A DNA stretch of 64,000 nucleotides from Polytrichum commune. Its lineage: Eukaryota; Streptophyta; Polytrichopsida; Polytrichales; Polytrichaceae. Below are positions 46,964 through 58,773 of the stretch, piece after piece. Positions within the stretch are counted from its first letter, which is position 1. Each line of letters starts with the position of its first letter. The notes below the pieces were generated by a model. That model was not told the DNA's origin. It did no database searches and saw only the letters and a list, made by a program, of their open reading frames with translations. Location of the stretch: the NCBI GenBank assembly GCA_950295325.1, contig OX485804.1:69416033-69480032 (forward strand). The letters run 5' to 3'. A program made the translations under genes and the position numbers.

Positions 46964-47804
46964 ACACTTGCACATCCGCATGCTCGTCCTCATAGAGGAC
47001 ACAACCATCGGGACATGCATGGATGTTGTTATAGTTCAATCCCAGCCTTCGGATGGTCGAGGACGCAGCGTAATGGCTATTGGGCAGCTTGTTCCCGACC
47101 GGAAGCAAATCCTCTGACAAGTACCGCAACAACTCCGATGTGAACTTGTTGCTAACCCCGAAAACAACACACATGTTCATGATCACGACAGTGGCTGACA
47201 CAACACTGGTCTTGGATCCCGTGTACAAGGGAGTGGTGGCCTGTTCATACAACCGATGCAAACCATCAATAGTCTTGCTGTCAAGGTCATCGCCATCTTC
47301 CACATGCTGCTGCCCATCTGCATCTATGTGCAATGCGTCGCCTTGGTCCAGCGCCTCCATAACCTGCCGCTGGATGTCGTGATTTGCATCCAGTGGTGCA
47401 CCGTCTTCAGTAACATGATGACCTTCTGTAACGTCTCCGCCGACGTCCGCCAGGACATCGCCGTGGATGTTGGGAGCGTCTTCGACGACGTCGTCGTCAT
47501 ATGCAATGTCGTCCACCCACACACCATCTTTTGGATATCCGTTCGTTGGGTCTCCCCCTACCATGGAAAAAGACAAACAAGGGTGTCTGCCCACTTTTCG
47601 GTGGTGCTCCCGGATGACATCTATGCGCCTGCGCCGACTGCCATTACAATCTCGGCAGGGGCATGGGTATGATGCTATGTTCTGCGACGTCGCCACTCGT
47701 AGCTCTGTCTGTAGTATGAGGTCCCCAAGGGGGATGTGACGTTTAGTGCGGCCATCTCCATCAACGCGGATACGTGCGCCCCTGCCATGCCTTCTGGTAC
47801 TCAT
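46954..47804 (-). pseudogene. TNP2 CACTA transposase, N-terminal part
   Basis: Starts at the minus-strand ATG 47,804. An N-terminal zinc-type motif YPCPCRDC with DVIREHHRKVG is followed by an acidic, repeat-like linker. The conserved TNP2 block comes next: SNKFTSELLRYLSEDLLPVGN, ASSTIRRLGLNYNNIHACP, CVLYEDEHADVQVCPK. The frame then enters the transposon end and stops at 46,935. It continues at 5,614 with CSKSRWVEG. The stretch is short of Trp/Tyr residues usual in the HACPxDCxLYW block, so it was diverged before or after insertion. Confidence 0.88.
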
Positions 47805-48532
47805 GGCGCCAACGTTGCACGTCTGACATATATAAATTGTGTGTTAGAATGCTCTAAAAAACGCAACTGAACTCACAAAGCACTTAGATGCAGGAGTTCA
47901 GTAATGCATACTGATGCGAAACGTCACGATGTCCGCGACAACGTCTACGACTATGTCCATGCGAACGCTTTGTGGTTATTCAAGGCATCCTTGCGGACGT
48001 CCCAACAGACATCCCAACGTCCGTGGACGTGGACAGTACTTACGAGTTTTTGTTTCCCATGTAATCCTTTGTTCTGCACTTCAAAATTGAGTCATGGATG
48101 TAGTAACCATTGCATCAAGACTGAAGTGCCCAAAATCCATAAAAAATCCAGAAAGGATAAAACGCACATGCTTGTACACTGAACTTATGAGATAGTCTTT
48201 ACAGAGGCAACGCATGTGCAACTTTGCAAGCAACTGTACATTCGAACTATGTCTCTATTTCGGACTGTGGATTAATTTGCGCATGAAGCGTCGCCAACCA
48301 CAATCCATGTCTACTTGTCCTGGGCTACTCTACTTTAGGGCACCGCGAAACCTCTATCCGGTTGAACCATTCCGCGTCAATGGGGATGTTTTACGCAATG
48401 GCCTGCATAGCGGTCTCTAACGCAATCGTGTTCCCACAGACACGCTTCAACATCCTCACGTCATGAAAGACGTCCTCCTTCAACAGAGGTACATCCACGC
48501 GGATCGTATTCATTTTCACGAATGGATGATCA

Positions 48533-48958
48533 AGATGACAGTGTTGTGGTTCCACGTCTCCAAGATGGCACCAGATCATCGCCACGTTTCATTGCCAAAA
48601 ACACTTGGTCATAAAGCCAGTGGTCGTAGTTGTCCTCCCAAGTGTCAAATGGGTAACAACCCTCGTAGAACCAGGACATGCTATAGAGGTTCGTGTTGTA
48701 GACATCTTCCATCGTCTCTGGCAAGAAATCATGCTCATTGAGGAGCCCACTTTCGACAAAATACATGTGTTCTCTATGGAGAAGCGCTAGCCGTTGCAAG
48801 TAAGTGCTCGGCTGTTGTTCGTATTCTTCGAAAGGATACGGTTCATGCAAGTGAGTGCTCAACTCTTGTTCGTATTCTTCGAAAGGACACGGTTCATATG
48901 GATAATCGCACTCGCCCACGGATGAGACATCGGATCCAGCCTCCTCTTGCAGCGCCAT
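48533..48958 (-). CDS. Hypothetical acidic protein or TNP2 5' exon
   Basis: A 142-codon minus-strand frame, very rich in Glu, Tyr and Trp, with an internal duplication (PYEPCPFEEYEQELSTHL / EPYPFEEYEQQPSTYL) and FVESGLLNEHDFLPETMEDV. I do not recognise it. It lies upstream of TNP2 in the same orientation inside the CACTA element and may be a 5' exon or an extra element gene. Codon use is gene-like; the start at 48,958 is the first ATG. Confidence 0.4.
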
Positions 48959-49155
48959 GGGTACGGGGCAGTACGGCTCGGAGGCCCTGTAATCGTGTCA
49001 CATTACACCTTCAGATGTACACACTCTCAGAATATCGCTAAGAATGTTCTTTACGACAAGACATTTTAACTACAGATGTCCTTGGCAACATTTACGATGA
49101 CATCCACGAAGACGTCATCGCGTTACGCAGAGGTCTGATAGGCATTTACCAAAAA

Positions 49156-49410
49156 TCAAGTCGCCTTGACTTTGCACTTGCACATCCACCTTGGAAGCAC
49201 CCGACCGTTCTTCCAGCGGCACTTGCACTTTAAACGTTGTTTGCGCACGGCGAAATCCAACCCGAACGTGCACTTCACCTGCAACGGACATATGCAAGGT
49301 GGTTTAAGGCAGCCCCACCTATCACGGCCACAATTGTGACATAAGCAGTCACATGGCTTCTTCGTCTTGGAACACACATGCTTCATCTGCAAATAAGCCC
49401 CAGTGCACAT
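49156..49410 (-). CDS. Cys-rich minus-strand frame, unknown
   Basis: Eighty-four codons dense in cysteine (CSKTKKPCDCLCHNCGRD, CLKPPCICPLQ, KCKCRWKNG). An acceptor-like TTGCAG before GTGAAGTGCACG suggests it may be two exons. It lies in the same orientation upstream of TNP2. It may be a zinc-binding N-terminal exon of a CACTA protein or chance; no family assigned. Confidence 0.3.
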   Translation of the reverse strand: MCTGAYLQMKHVCSKTKKPCDCLCHNCGRDRWGCLKPPCICPLQVKCTFGLDFAVRKQRLKCKCRWKNGRVLPRWMCKCKVKAT

Positions 49411-49741
49411 GCATTATTGACAATGAAGCATGCCGCAAACAGCTTGCAAACGTGGTCATTGACGTTATAGGTGACGTCGTCGTGTTCTTAGTGACATATC
49501 TGTCAGCACGTGCATGTCACCGTGTCTCCTGGAATTGTCAGTGACTTTTATGACATCAATTAGATTAGTCCATAATGTTGACCCATTCCCTACATCCTGC
49601 ACCTATACCTCTTTAGTCGCCGTAGATTCGAGCACGTTTCATCTACAAGCAGTACAAACAGCGAAGGGCCCATGCACTTCATGTATGGGTTTTTTCGAAA
49701 CCCTACTTTAGGGCATTTTGCAAAAGAGAGTTCATATCATC
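49411..49741. promoter_or_regulatory. Divergent promoter region of the CACTA element
   Basis: A 330-bp gap between the minus-strand frames and the start of the plus-strand gene at 49,742. It holds GACGTC-type motifs and no evident gene. Assignment as promoter is from position. Confidence 0.4.
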
Positions 49742-52700
49742 ATGGCATTAAACCCACAAATCGCATTGCCTGATTCTGGTGTTGTAACCCTAAACACATT
49801 ACCTGCGCAGGTGCAACAAATGAGCGTGAATGACGCCGCTGTATCAATCTTCAACAACTTTGTCGAACAAGTTGTCAGGGTCTCCCCCGGAGCCTCAACC
49901 ATGAAGGAGAAGCCTCCGATACCCACAACGCAGTTGCGCCGTAGCCAGCGATTCCTGAAGCCTGTGGAGGCACTCCAATCACTTCCATCGACGTCGGAGC
50001 AGCCCACATCGGAGAAGCGCACAGCACAAAAGGTATTGCACATTTGAAATTCACTGCAAACCCTACAAGTTCTGCAGGTACCGAGAGTTAAGACCTTGGC
50101 GGCGTTGCTAGTGCATGCCCAGACACGTCAGTGCACATGTATAGCTTGGTAGGTCACTTAGACGCGGTTATGGGTCCTAGGGGGTCGGGTTATTGGCTCT
50201 CGGCAGGGGTATTAGTTCCCTGCACCTAACCCCAGAGACGTCTTCGCGTCACCTCGGGAGACGCCGCATTCGGCACTCGGCTCCAGGCACTCCCGCATTC
50301 GGCGATCTGGTATTAGGGGGCGGCGGTTTCTTGCTCCAGGTTGGAGCTCTCCAGCAGTGGCGCTCCTCCGAGGAGCTGGACAGTCGGCCTCGTTGACGGA
50401 GGTCTGTGAAACGCACACCATGGCTCCCCAACGCTCGTTAGTTTCGAAATGTGTTTCCAGCTTGTTCTCTCGAACTTGCATGCGAATGTCAGCTCTTAGT
50501 GTACTCCTGTGACCTTCTTAGTTTTTGGAAATAACAATTGTAGTGTTGGGTAACTCACAGCTGCAATTGTGGAATGTAGCACCCAGGCTTAGAATTCTGT
50601 ACTGATGTATGAGCCAGCAACAATTCATTTGTGAAGGGTTTAGGGTCATGTTACTTTATCCTGCCATTCTTGACGCTGTCGGAGGCGTCGTTGCTTTTGA
50701 AGGCCGATGTTGCGAGCGAGGTAGGGCTTTTAGACATGTCCACGTTTTGTGTAATGTTTTAGCGCAGTCGGGGACGTCACCATGTTATGCGACACGGTCC
50801 CCTTTACTCGAAGACAGCTTAAGGGTTCGGTTAGGGTTTGCCGCATGTAGCATGCCGTGCACAGCTTGGAGACGTGTTCCATCTGTGGGCCCTTTTGTGA
50901 ATTCACCCCTTATAACCTCCTGCCTTAGCCGTGATCGTTGCTAGTTTGCTACTTTCATCTGTCGCGATCCGGACGCTGTCGGAGACGTCTGGCGGTTTTA
51001 GGGCGTGGGAGCTTTATATGTTTCGATTGACGTGTCGACGTATTCTGTAATGTTGCAGGGCTGTCCTCAGGGACGTCACCATGTTATGCCTCTAGGTCTC
51101 CCTATTTATGAGTGGCTCTTGAAATTCTGGTAGTTGTGAGGGTAAAATACCCTCTTACAACAACTTCTATGTATATAAACCAGCAGGGTCACTTACAGTC
51201 CTGACTCGATATTTCTACCATTAGGCAAAAGTGTGTCCAAAACTCATCTTGCACATCTCGGGTATTAGCTCCACGACGTAGTTACAGTCCTGTACATAGA
51301 CAAAGAAGGGTGCTTTATATGTTCAGAAAGACGTGTCGCCGTATTGTGTAGTGTTGCAGGGATGTCCTCAGGGACGTCACCATGTTATGCCTCTAGGTGT
51401 CAAGAGGTGGAAAAAGGAAAAACAGTGGATGTCAATGTAGAGTCAAGAATTGTGGCAAGCACAAAAGATGTGTTGGATCATCACATCGGAGAGGTTGACA
51501 AGGAGCAGCCATGGCGTTGCAGATCTCCTGCAGTCCCCATTTGCTGCATCCTGTCAACTAGGGCAGGGTCTTTTTTTAACCCTGAACAATTAGGGGTCTT
51601 TGCATTTTCCAGGTGAGTTTTGCAAGCTTTGGGGTTTCCAGAAAGTGTTTCTCTCTCCCATTTGCATGCATCTCCTCAGGATCAGTCAGTCTATGATTTG
51701 CAAAATGATTTAGTGGGCTTCGCCATCTGTTATGGGGAAAGTCATGCGTATGTTGTGAGTCAATTCGGAGTTGCGCCACATTGGTTTATGGGCATAGAAA
51801 TGGTGGGCATTTCTTACTTCAACCCAGTTAGGTTGATGTGGTGTCTACCCTACCAATCAGTCAGTCTAATTTGCAAAATGATGTTAGCCCATGATTTGGT
51901 GGGCCTCACCATCAGTAACAGCAAGGTTGGTTTAGGGCGTGGGTGCTTTATGTGTTTCGAAAGACGTGTCGACGTATTATGTAATGTTGCAGTGATGTCC
52001 TCAGGGACGTCACCATGTTGTGCAGGCGACTACTATGTGAGGTGAAGAATCATCTCGTTCCTTCAGTCTTCATATATGAGTTTAAGGAAAGTTCTACAAA
52101 AAAATTAGGCAGAATTCTTCTTGCTGATGACACTGTCCTCGTTAATCGCTATTATAAGGTCCAAGTAGTAATTTCTAGATATATATTTGCAGCTTTTCTT
52201 TTACTATTTTTTAAGTGAAGCATATTGAACAATAAGAAGAACATCAGTGTTGTGGCGGCTAGATGTCAGAGGATGTTGTCAGTTTGAATCGTCGTCATCA
52301 TCTCTTGCGTATTCGGCACTTTGCATTTTCCACATGAGTCTTGCAAGCTTTGGGGTTTCCAGAAAGGTGGCTATTCTTAAAAGGAGAGGACTTACACTTT
52401 AAGGACCGACAAAGAGTCTGGCAACTTGAAGTTCTCTTTTGAGCTTGCATGAGGAGTGGGATTACGGGTGGTAGTCAGTACTATTACTCTCTACTAGGTG
52501 AGTTTAACTGGATGAGCTGCATGGTCACCATGTTCCATGAATTATCATGCTCGCCTTCTTTATGTTATTCTTTGTTTTTCGTCATGAATCACCATGCTAG
52601 CTCTGTAGTTTTTTTAGGTCAATGCAACCAATATGCAAGAAGTCTGTGCTGGTGCTCGGAGAAATTTATGTGTGACTCACCTGGTAAATTCAATATGTGT

Positions 52701-55700
52701 TGAGTGCCGGTTCAAGAATTCTTGTGCAGGCGAACAACTACGTGAGGTGAGGCTTAAACTTGGCAAATCTACGAGTGTTGTTTATCATTTCGTGCTGTTT
52801 ATGATTGGGTTTGCTCTGATGTTATTTCGGAAAACTTAATTTGGAACATCTCCTCGCAGATTTCAAGAGATAATTTTCTAATTTTTGTGTGCCACAAGAC
52901 TGTAGAAACTTTCGAGATATAGTGCTAGTGACTTTTTATTTCTAGTCTGTGACTAGAGTATAGAGGTTCATTGTCACTGTAAAAATGGTGTTTGATAAGA
53001 AACCCGCCTCGGTGTGCGAGGTTTATAAGTCGGTCCCGAAACACATATCCCCTGACCGATGGACAAATTAGCTCAGAGGGCAAAAGGCATTTGAATTTTT
53101 TTGATACAGCACAAACAAGAAAGCTTTCTCGATTCATCTCACCTTTGGCTTTTGACTTTCCAAATTTCGAAATTCAGAGTTTTTTTTGATCTGTCAAGGA
53201 CATTTGTGTCAGGCGGCCATTCTTCTACACATGCTATACATCAATTACCTTGGATGCTTTCCCGAGCAATTGGTCCCCAATGATATTCAATTCATTTCAA
53301 TGACAGCATTTGGGCTACCGCCGCACTGATTCGGTTCTATTCATTATACTTTCTGTTTCGCGAGACTTATATAGATTGTTGTGTATTGAGTATGTGTATC
53401 TAGCTATCCCTCTAAATTTTGTGTGTACTGCTCCTGGCCTTAGCCGAAGCAGGGGGAGGCCTTTGTTGGGTGGCCGCGCAGACGCGTGAGAATGCCAAAC
53501 GCTCACGCCAAATCGAAGAAGCGACCTCGGTCTCCACCATCGAGGTGGGAGACCGAGGCAAGCGATGGGGACGACGCTGATGATGTAGAGGCGGTTGTGG
53601 AGCGGCGGACGAAGAACAGGCACGACATCCGCGCGGCGCCGAGAGGAAATGGCATCCGCCACGAAGTGCGACCCCTCATCCGTGCAAAAGATAAGGCCAC
53701 TTTGCGGATGAAGGAGCCGGAGCAGGAACGGGAGATACAGTGAGTGTCTTCTACATATATCCGTAGTGTAACATGTGTCTTTGGAAGTTGGTCGCCCCGT
53801 GTTGTAGACTCACACATCTCCTGTATCGCGGTGGAGAACATGGAGATGTCCATGTGGACGTCATGGTGTTGGTTAGACGCTGTCGGGGACGTCACCATGT
53901 TGGACACTGCTTCTTTTAGACGTCACTACGGTGATCTTAGACGTTTGGCAGGACACGCTCATGTTCTCCGGGACGTGCAGACATCATCCACAATGTAGGT
54001 GATGCCAGGGCTGCCTATGTTTGGAGTTTTTCATGTGTAATGAAGGATCGGCTGTCTGTTGTGCAGCCGGGGATTCGAGAACGAACACAACGAAGAGGAG
54101 GAAGAGGATGCCGAGGACGAGGACACCGAAGATGACGAAATGTCCGAGGAGAATACACCTCCTCCCCGCAACGTCCGGCGGGTGTCGATGCAGCGCGAGC
54201 ATGCAGTCGAAAAAAAACCCATCACTGTGGACGAGAAAGGAGAGCCTTACGGGGCATTGGTGGGAGCCTTCCACGCGGATCTTCGATCTCTGGCGAGGGA
54301 CTTGGATCCCAATGGGAACTTTGTGGAGCAAACGGAGGCGACAAAGGATCGATTTTTCAAACGCCTATGGCAAGGTACGACATGACTGTCACTCCAGAAA
54401 CCCTCCCACCTTTTCGCATTTAAACTCCTTTGACTCGTGCTGTGTCGAACATCCTCTCTACCTTCAGTAACATTATGTGACATTCCTGTACAATTCGATG
54501 CGCGGCTTTCCTGTGAAGTAGCCTTCATCAACTTACATTGGATAGGATGTTGTATTCTTTGTGAACCGGACGATGTCCATGTCGACACAAGCCTGTGGAA
54601 CTGTACGTTTGCACGTTGAGGGTGACATACGCCGACGTCCAGGATGACGTCGATAGATGTCCCAGAGAACACTTCTGGAAGCCCCGCAAAAACTTGCTGG
54701 CGGTGCTCTACTGTGAACGTGACGTTGCATACTTCTCCCAGCGGAGTAACCTCGCCCTTTTGGGAATGTTGTCCATGCGTTTGTAGGCTGGGTGGTGAAG
54801 GGGGCGCGGAAGTCTATGGAACCGGAGTACATCCGAGTAAGAGTGAACAAGATATTGATCAACAGGCGATTCCGGTTGAACCGTATGATCGACCAGAAGG
54901 AGCGCAAGCCACCAGAAGTTTCTGATGATCAATGGAACAGGCTTGTGCGGAAGAGGGCGACTGAGGAATCCAAACTGACGACGGAGAAGATGCGGAAAGT
55001 GGCAAAGGGAAAAGGTTCCAACTCCAAAACTCAAATGGCATCACTTCGAGAGGCTGCGGTGGTGAAACTGGTATTGGCCTGCACTTTGTAATAGAGGACT
55101 CTAAGTCTGTGTAGATCGTCCTGAAGTAGTTTTTTTATTGTGTAGGAGGAAATCTGGCATTCCCGACCGATCCACTGCGTATTGTTTGGCAGAGAATATA
55201 CGACTCTGTGTGCATGCCAAAGGGTCCATGGAACTGCCTCCTAAATTGTTAGAGACGTCAGAGGATGTCTGTGAAAACATCCTCACGTCGCATCGTCGTT
55301 GCTCGTTACGTCTTTCAGGACGTCCTCGTATATCTCCGTAAACGCATTCGAGAATATTGACTCTGAAATCGTTGCATGTTTGTCGCTGGTAGACTCTGCG
55401 TCATTCCCGGGAGCCTTGGGAGTCTGAGATAGTCGAAGAGATTGAGGAACGACTACAGGAGGAGAGGGAAAGCGCGCGAGGTGATCCGGACGAGGACGTA
55501 CAGGACTTGGAGATCCGGTTGGTTGAGCTGCAGGGCCAGATGGATGCAACAAATGAGCGACTAGAGGCCAAGATAGACACTTCCAACAAGCGCCTGGAGA
55601 CCAAGATAGATGAGTCCACCTCCCGCATGGAGGCCATGTTCCGGGAGATCCTAGCGGAAAAGGCATCTCACACGGACTCTACTGTCACGCAATCCACTAG

Positions 55701-56871
55701 TCTTCAGGATACAGTTCATCTTGTGGCTTTGCAGGTGACCCCAACGCCCACGGCCATCATAGAGACTGCGAGGCCACCTTCGCCAACTCTTGCTGCGTCG
55801 GGGGTGTCGCATCCGCATGGGCAAGAGCAGGTGGAAATGGCCGCTGTGGAGGATGTCGGGGGAGGGACCTCGATGGTGGAGGCCGAAGGAGGGGGCACAA
55901 TGGACGGAGAGGTAGATGCCGGTGCAACAGCACCACCGGAGGTGGTGGACAAGGCTGTAGAGGACGACGCCTACGCCATTGTGGATACCCCCGCGCCTGG
56001 AGAGCTCGCCCAGAAGGTAAACTGATGTAGGTCGTGTTGTGATGGTCATGTAGACGTCACCATGTTCAGAAAGACGTCTGCAAAATAAACTAGGAAACGC
56101 AGTGACATCTTCTGTGACGTCCATGAAGACATCTATGGACATGTTCACGAAGAGGAGAATGTTGAGTTGTTGTCAAGACAGTTTTGCGACGCTGAATTTT
56201 GAGTATTTTGTTTTTTCATTCATTCGTGTAATGACTATGAAGCGCATGGATTCATATATTTAATTGTGTGTATCGCATACTACCACGTTTGCAAGTAGGC
56301 CAATTAGCATTTAGGTTGGATGAGTGTACATGGGCCTGTAACTTCTCTTCTCTACATACCACAATGTGAATGTCTACTGTGCATGTTGGGACAAGTGTCT
56401 TCATGTAATGATGAATTGGCGGTGCAGGAGGACATGGAAACACCTGGGGGAGAGGGAGGTGCAACGCTGAGAATGCAACAAGGTAACATGCTGAAGTCTC
56501 TATCAAGGACATTTAAGCCTGCAAGACTTTCTAAACCGGGGAAGAGCGACACACAGAAGCCAACAGCTGCATCGAAAGCAACAAAGCCTGATGCAACAAA
56601 GCCAGCAGGAGTGTCCAAACAGGGGAAACAACCTGAGAAGGTTAGAAAACTCTGAACCCGCTCCATGTGCAGACTTGTTTGTCATAACATTTCATTTTGG
56701 ATCTTTGTGTTTGGGTAGGTTGAACCCTGAACCCTTTGGTGTCGTGAAAATGGGGAAAACTACATTATTCCTAAATGATGATATCTTGTGCAAAGACATC
56801 ATCCATAACATGCCTTCATTTTGCAAGTGCAGGTAGGCACCTCAACAAGAGCAGAGGCGGCAAAGAAGAAA
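49742..56871 (+). CDS. CACTA second gene, Transposase_24-like with coiled coil
   Basis: Plus-strand exons: 49,742-50,032 (MALNPQIALPDSG..., RRSQRFLKPVEAL; donor AAG/GTATTG), 53,482-53,739 (basic, SKKRPRSPPSR), 54,067-54,374 (acidic EEEEEDAEDEDTEDDE, then VDEKGEPYGALVGAFHADL), 54,787-55,070 (YIRVRVNKILINRRFRLNRM, PPEVSDDQWNRLVRKRATEE), 55,146 on, about 55,390-56,014 (EIVEEIEERLQEERE, then heptad coiled coil LQGQMDATNERLEAKIDTSN), 56,428-56,640, and a short last exon (VGTSTRAEAAKKK, stop 56,871). The GKPxG and PPxxxxxxW blocks fit the Transposase_24 (Ptta/En/Spm) family, which pairs with TNP2 and probably binds subterminal repeats. The exon at 55,146 hits a stop in the expected frame, so this copy may be damaged. 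Borders approximate. Confidence 0.62.
50033..53481 (+). other. Long intron region of the CACTA gene with dispersed internal repeats
   Basis: No large gene seen. It contains three well-matched 77-87 bp units (51,011-51,096; 51,312-51,398; 51,944-52,020) of the form GCTTTATATG...GACGTGTCG...TGTTGCAG...TCAGGGACGTCACCATG, a partial fourth at about 50,735-50,785, a duplicated tract GCAAGCTTTGGGGTTTCC (51,622 and 52,344), and two short blocks flanked by AG and GT (GCGACTACTATGTGAG at 52,023; GCGAACAACTACGTGAG at 52,729) that look like a duplicated micro-exon. Confidence 0.6.
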
Positions 56872-57304
56872 TGAACAAAAAGGGCCTGCAACAAAAACTC
56901 TGGAACGGGTTATTTTGGTGCTTCGTGAGAACAGTGCATTAGAGTAGAGATGTGTCGTTGGACATGTAGGGCATGACGTAGGGATGTCTCAAGAGTCTGT
57001 GGGGACGTCGCAGAGGACGTCTGAATGTTGACGTCAGTATGCCACAAAGACTTTAGGTATGTCGGCGGATGTCTTGTATAATTCGTCCTGCACGGCGTGG
57101 GAATGTTATCCCGGAGGACTGCATCATTAATATGATGTTTCTTATGACATTTTCTAACTAACAGGGGGGTGTTCTATTGAACAAGTCTGCGATGAGGATG
57201 ATGTTCATGGCGCATGTTTAACATGATGTGGGGATATTTTATGCGGCGTCTACCAGGGTTGTCTATCGCGACGTCATGACGGTGTCGTGCCGTCATGTCA
57301 GGTC

Positions 57305-57334
57305 GTGTCGTGACGGACCCCTCCGTCACGACAC
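57305..57334. repeat. Perfect 13-bp-arm hairpin
   Basis: GTGTCGTGACGGA and its exact reverse complement TCCGTCACGACAC are separated by CCCC. An imperfect related motif (GACGTCATGACGG...CCGTCATGTC) lies just upstream. No T-run, and not a bacterial terminator context. Confidence 0.85.
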
Positions 57335-57519
57335 AATAGGGTCCACGTAGGGTCAACATAGGGGGAATGGACTAGGGTGGGTAAAATACTTACCTTCTTG
57401 CCAAGGTGGCGTCCTATGTGGCAGAAAACGCCGACGTGGATGTGCATATTTCCCTTGCCAAGTAAACCATTTTGCCATTGTGTTTAGGGTTCTGTTAAAA
57501 TCAAAGTAGAAAAATATGA

Positions 57520-57945
57520 CTAAGGAGGGTGTGGGGCGGCCGGGGGCGGACGGGAGAGGGGGGTGGTGCGGACGGCGGAGGGGGGTGGTGCGGACGGCGG
57601 AGGGGGGTGGGGCGGACGGGGGTGGGGCGGACGGAGGGGGGTGGAGCGGACGGGGGAGGGGGTGGAGCGGACGGGGGTGGGGCGGACGGAGGGGGGTGGA
57701 GCGGACGGGGGAGGGGGTGGAGCGGACGGAGGGGGGTGGAGCGGACGGGGGAGGGGGTGGAGCGGACGGGGGTGGGGCGGACGGAGGGGGGTGGAGCGGA
57801 TGGGGGAGGGGGGGGGGGTGGAGCGGACGGGGGTGGGGGTTGAGCGGACGGGGGTGGGGCGGAAGGGGGTTGGGAACGGGGGGGAGAACGCTGGAGCGGA
57901 CGGGGGAACGCGGGGGCGGACGGGGGGAACGCGGAGGGCTCCGTC
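57520..57945 (+). repeat. G-rich minisatellite (TGGAGCGGACGG units)
   Basis: Over a dozen irregular units of GGGGTGGAGCGGACGG with long G-runs (up to nine), nearly free of C on the plus strand apart from GCGGACGG. G-runs give strong G-quadruplex potential. Both strands show long proline/arginine- or glycine-rich frames that are repeat artefacts. Confidence 0.92.
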
Positions 57946-58495
57946 CGCCCCAAGTTCCCTCACGTCCGCCCCACGTTCCCCGCACCCGTTCCCTACCGAG
58001 TTAAACCCAGTCCGCCCACGTTCCCCCCCAGTCCGCACCCGTTCCCCCCCTACGTCCGCACCCGTTCCCCCCCAGTCCGCGCCCGTTCCCCCCCAGTCCG
58101 CACCCGTTCCCTTCCCGTCCGCCCCGCGTTCCCTTCCCGTCCGCCCCGCGTTCCCTTCCCTTCCGCCCCGCGTTCCCTTCCCTTCCGCCCACGTTCCCCT
58201 CCCGTCCGCCCACGCTCCCTCCCGTCCGCCCACGTTCCCTCCCGTCCGCCCCATGTTCCCTCCCGTCCGCGCTACGTTCCCCTCCCGTCCGCCCGCGTTC
58301 CCCTCCAGTCCGCTCCACGTTCCCCTCCCGTCCGCTCCACGTTCCCCTCCCGTCCGCTCCACGTTCCCCTCCCGTCCGCCCCATGTTCCCGTACGTTCCC
58401 TCCCGTCCGCGCTCCGTTCCCTTCCGTCCGCCCGAGTTCCCCTACGTCCGCCCCCTCGTTCCCTCCGTCCGCCCCCGCGTTCCCACGTTCCCCAT
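57946..58495 (+). repeat. C-rich minisatellite, opposite strand bias
   Basis: Units of about 21 bp, CGTTCCCCTCCCGTCCGCNCC, carrying CCGTCCGC, the reverse complement of the GCGGACGG core of the neighbouring array. The strand bias flips at about 57,940, so the two arrays form a large imperfect inverted structure. Confidence 0.9.
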
Positions 58496-58560
58496 ACGTC
58501 ATTTTCGTGCCCCATGTCAAATCCGACCGGGATCCCATAATGATTGTGCTCCCCTTTGCC

Positions 58561-58568
58561 TATATAAA
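58561..58568 (+). promoter_or_regulatory. TATA box of the kinase-like gene
   Basis: TATATAAA about 210 bp before the chosen ATG, right after the C-rich minisatellite. The upstream frame (from 58,507) runs over this box, which argues that translation starts later, at 58,774. Confidence 0.75.
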
Positions 58569-58773
58569 GCCGTGGGGTTTTAGTTCCCCTCACTTTCCTC
58601 TCCTCCCACCACAAAGGGACCCGAGACCTTGTTGCCGTCCCAAGGACAGCGACACCGCGCGGGTCTCAGGGGGTTTGGGAGGGCAGGGCAAATTGTGGGG
58701 GAACCCTCGCAATTTTTTTTCCAGATTCACGCACTCATTTCTACATTCACTCACTCACGCGGTTTTTTTCACG

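Larger units (their letters stand above)
1..57300. mobile_element. CACTA (En/Spm) DNA transposon, interrupted, ends not located
   Basis: The two diagnostic CACTA genes are present in divergent orientation: TNP2-type transposase on the minus strand (1-5,614 and 46,954-47,804) and a Transposase_24-like gene on the plus strand (49,742-56,871). The left window edge still lies inside TNP2 coding sequence, so the element starts outside the window. I saw no CACTA terminus on the right; 57,300 is only where the element-typical GACGTC-rich DNA fades. Without the 41.3-kb and 2.1-kb insertions, about 13.8 kb of the element is visible. It is the oldest layer, because the Mutator-like element and one solo LTR are inserted in its coding sequence. 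Confidence 0.75.

Noticed and set aside
53040-53095. tRNA-like A box (TAGCTCAGAGG)
   Set aside because: No B box or cloverleaf follows.
57353-58614. Proline/arginine- and glycine-rich frames of up to 364 aa
   Set aside because: All lie in the GC minisatellite and appear on both strands as repeat translations.
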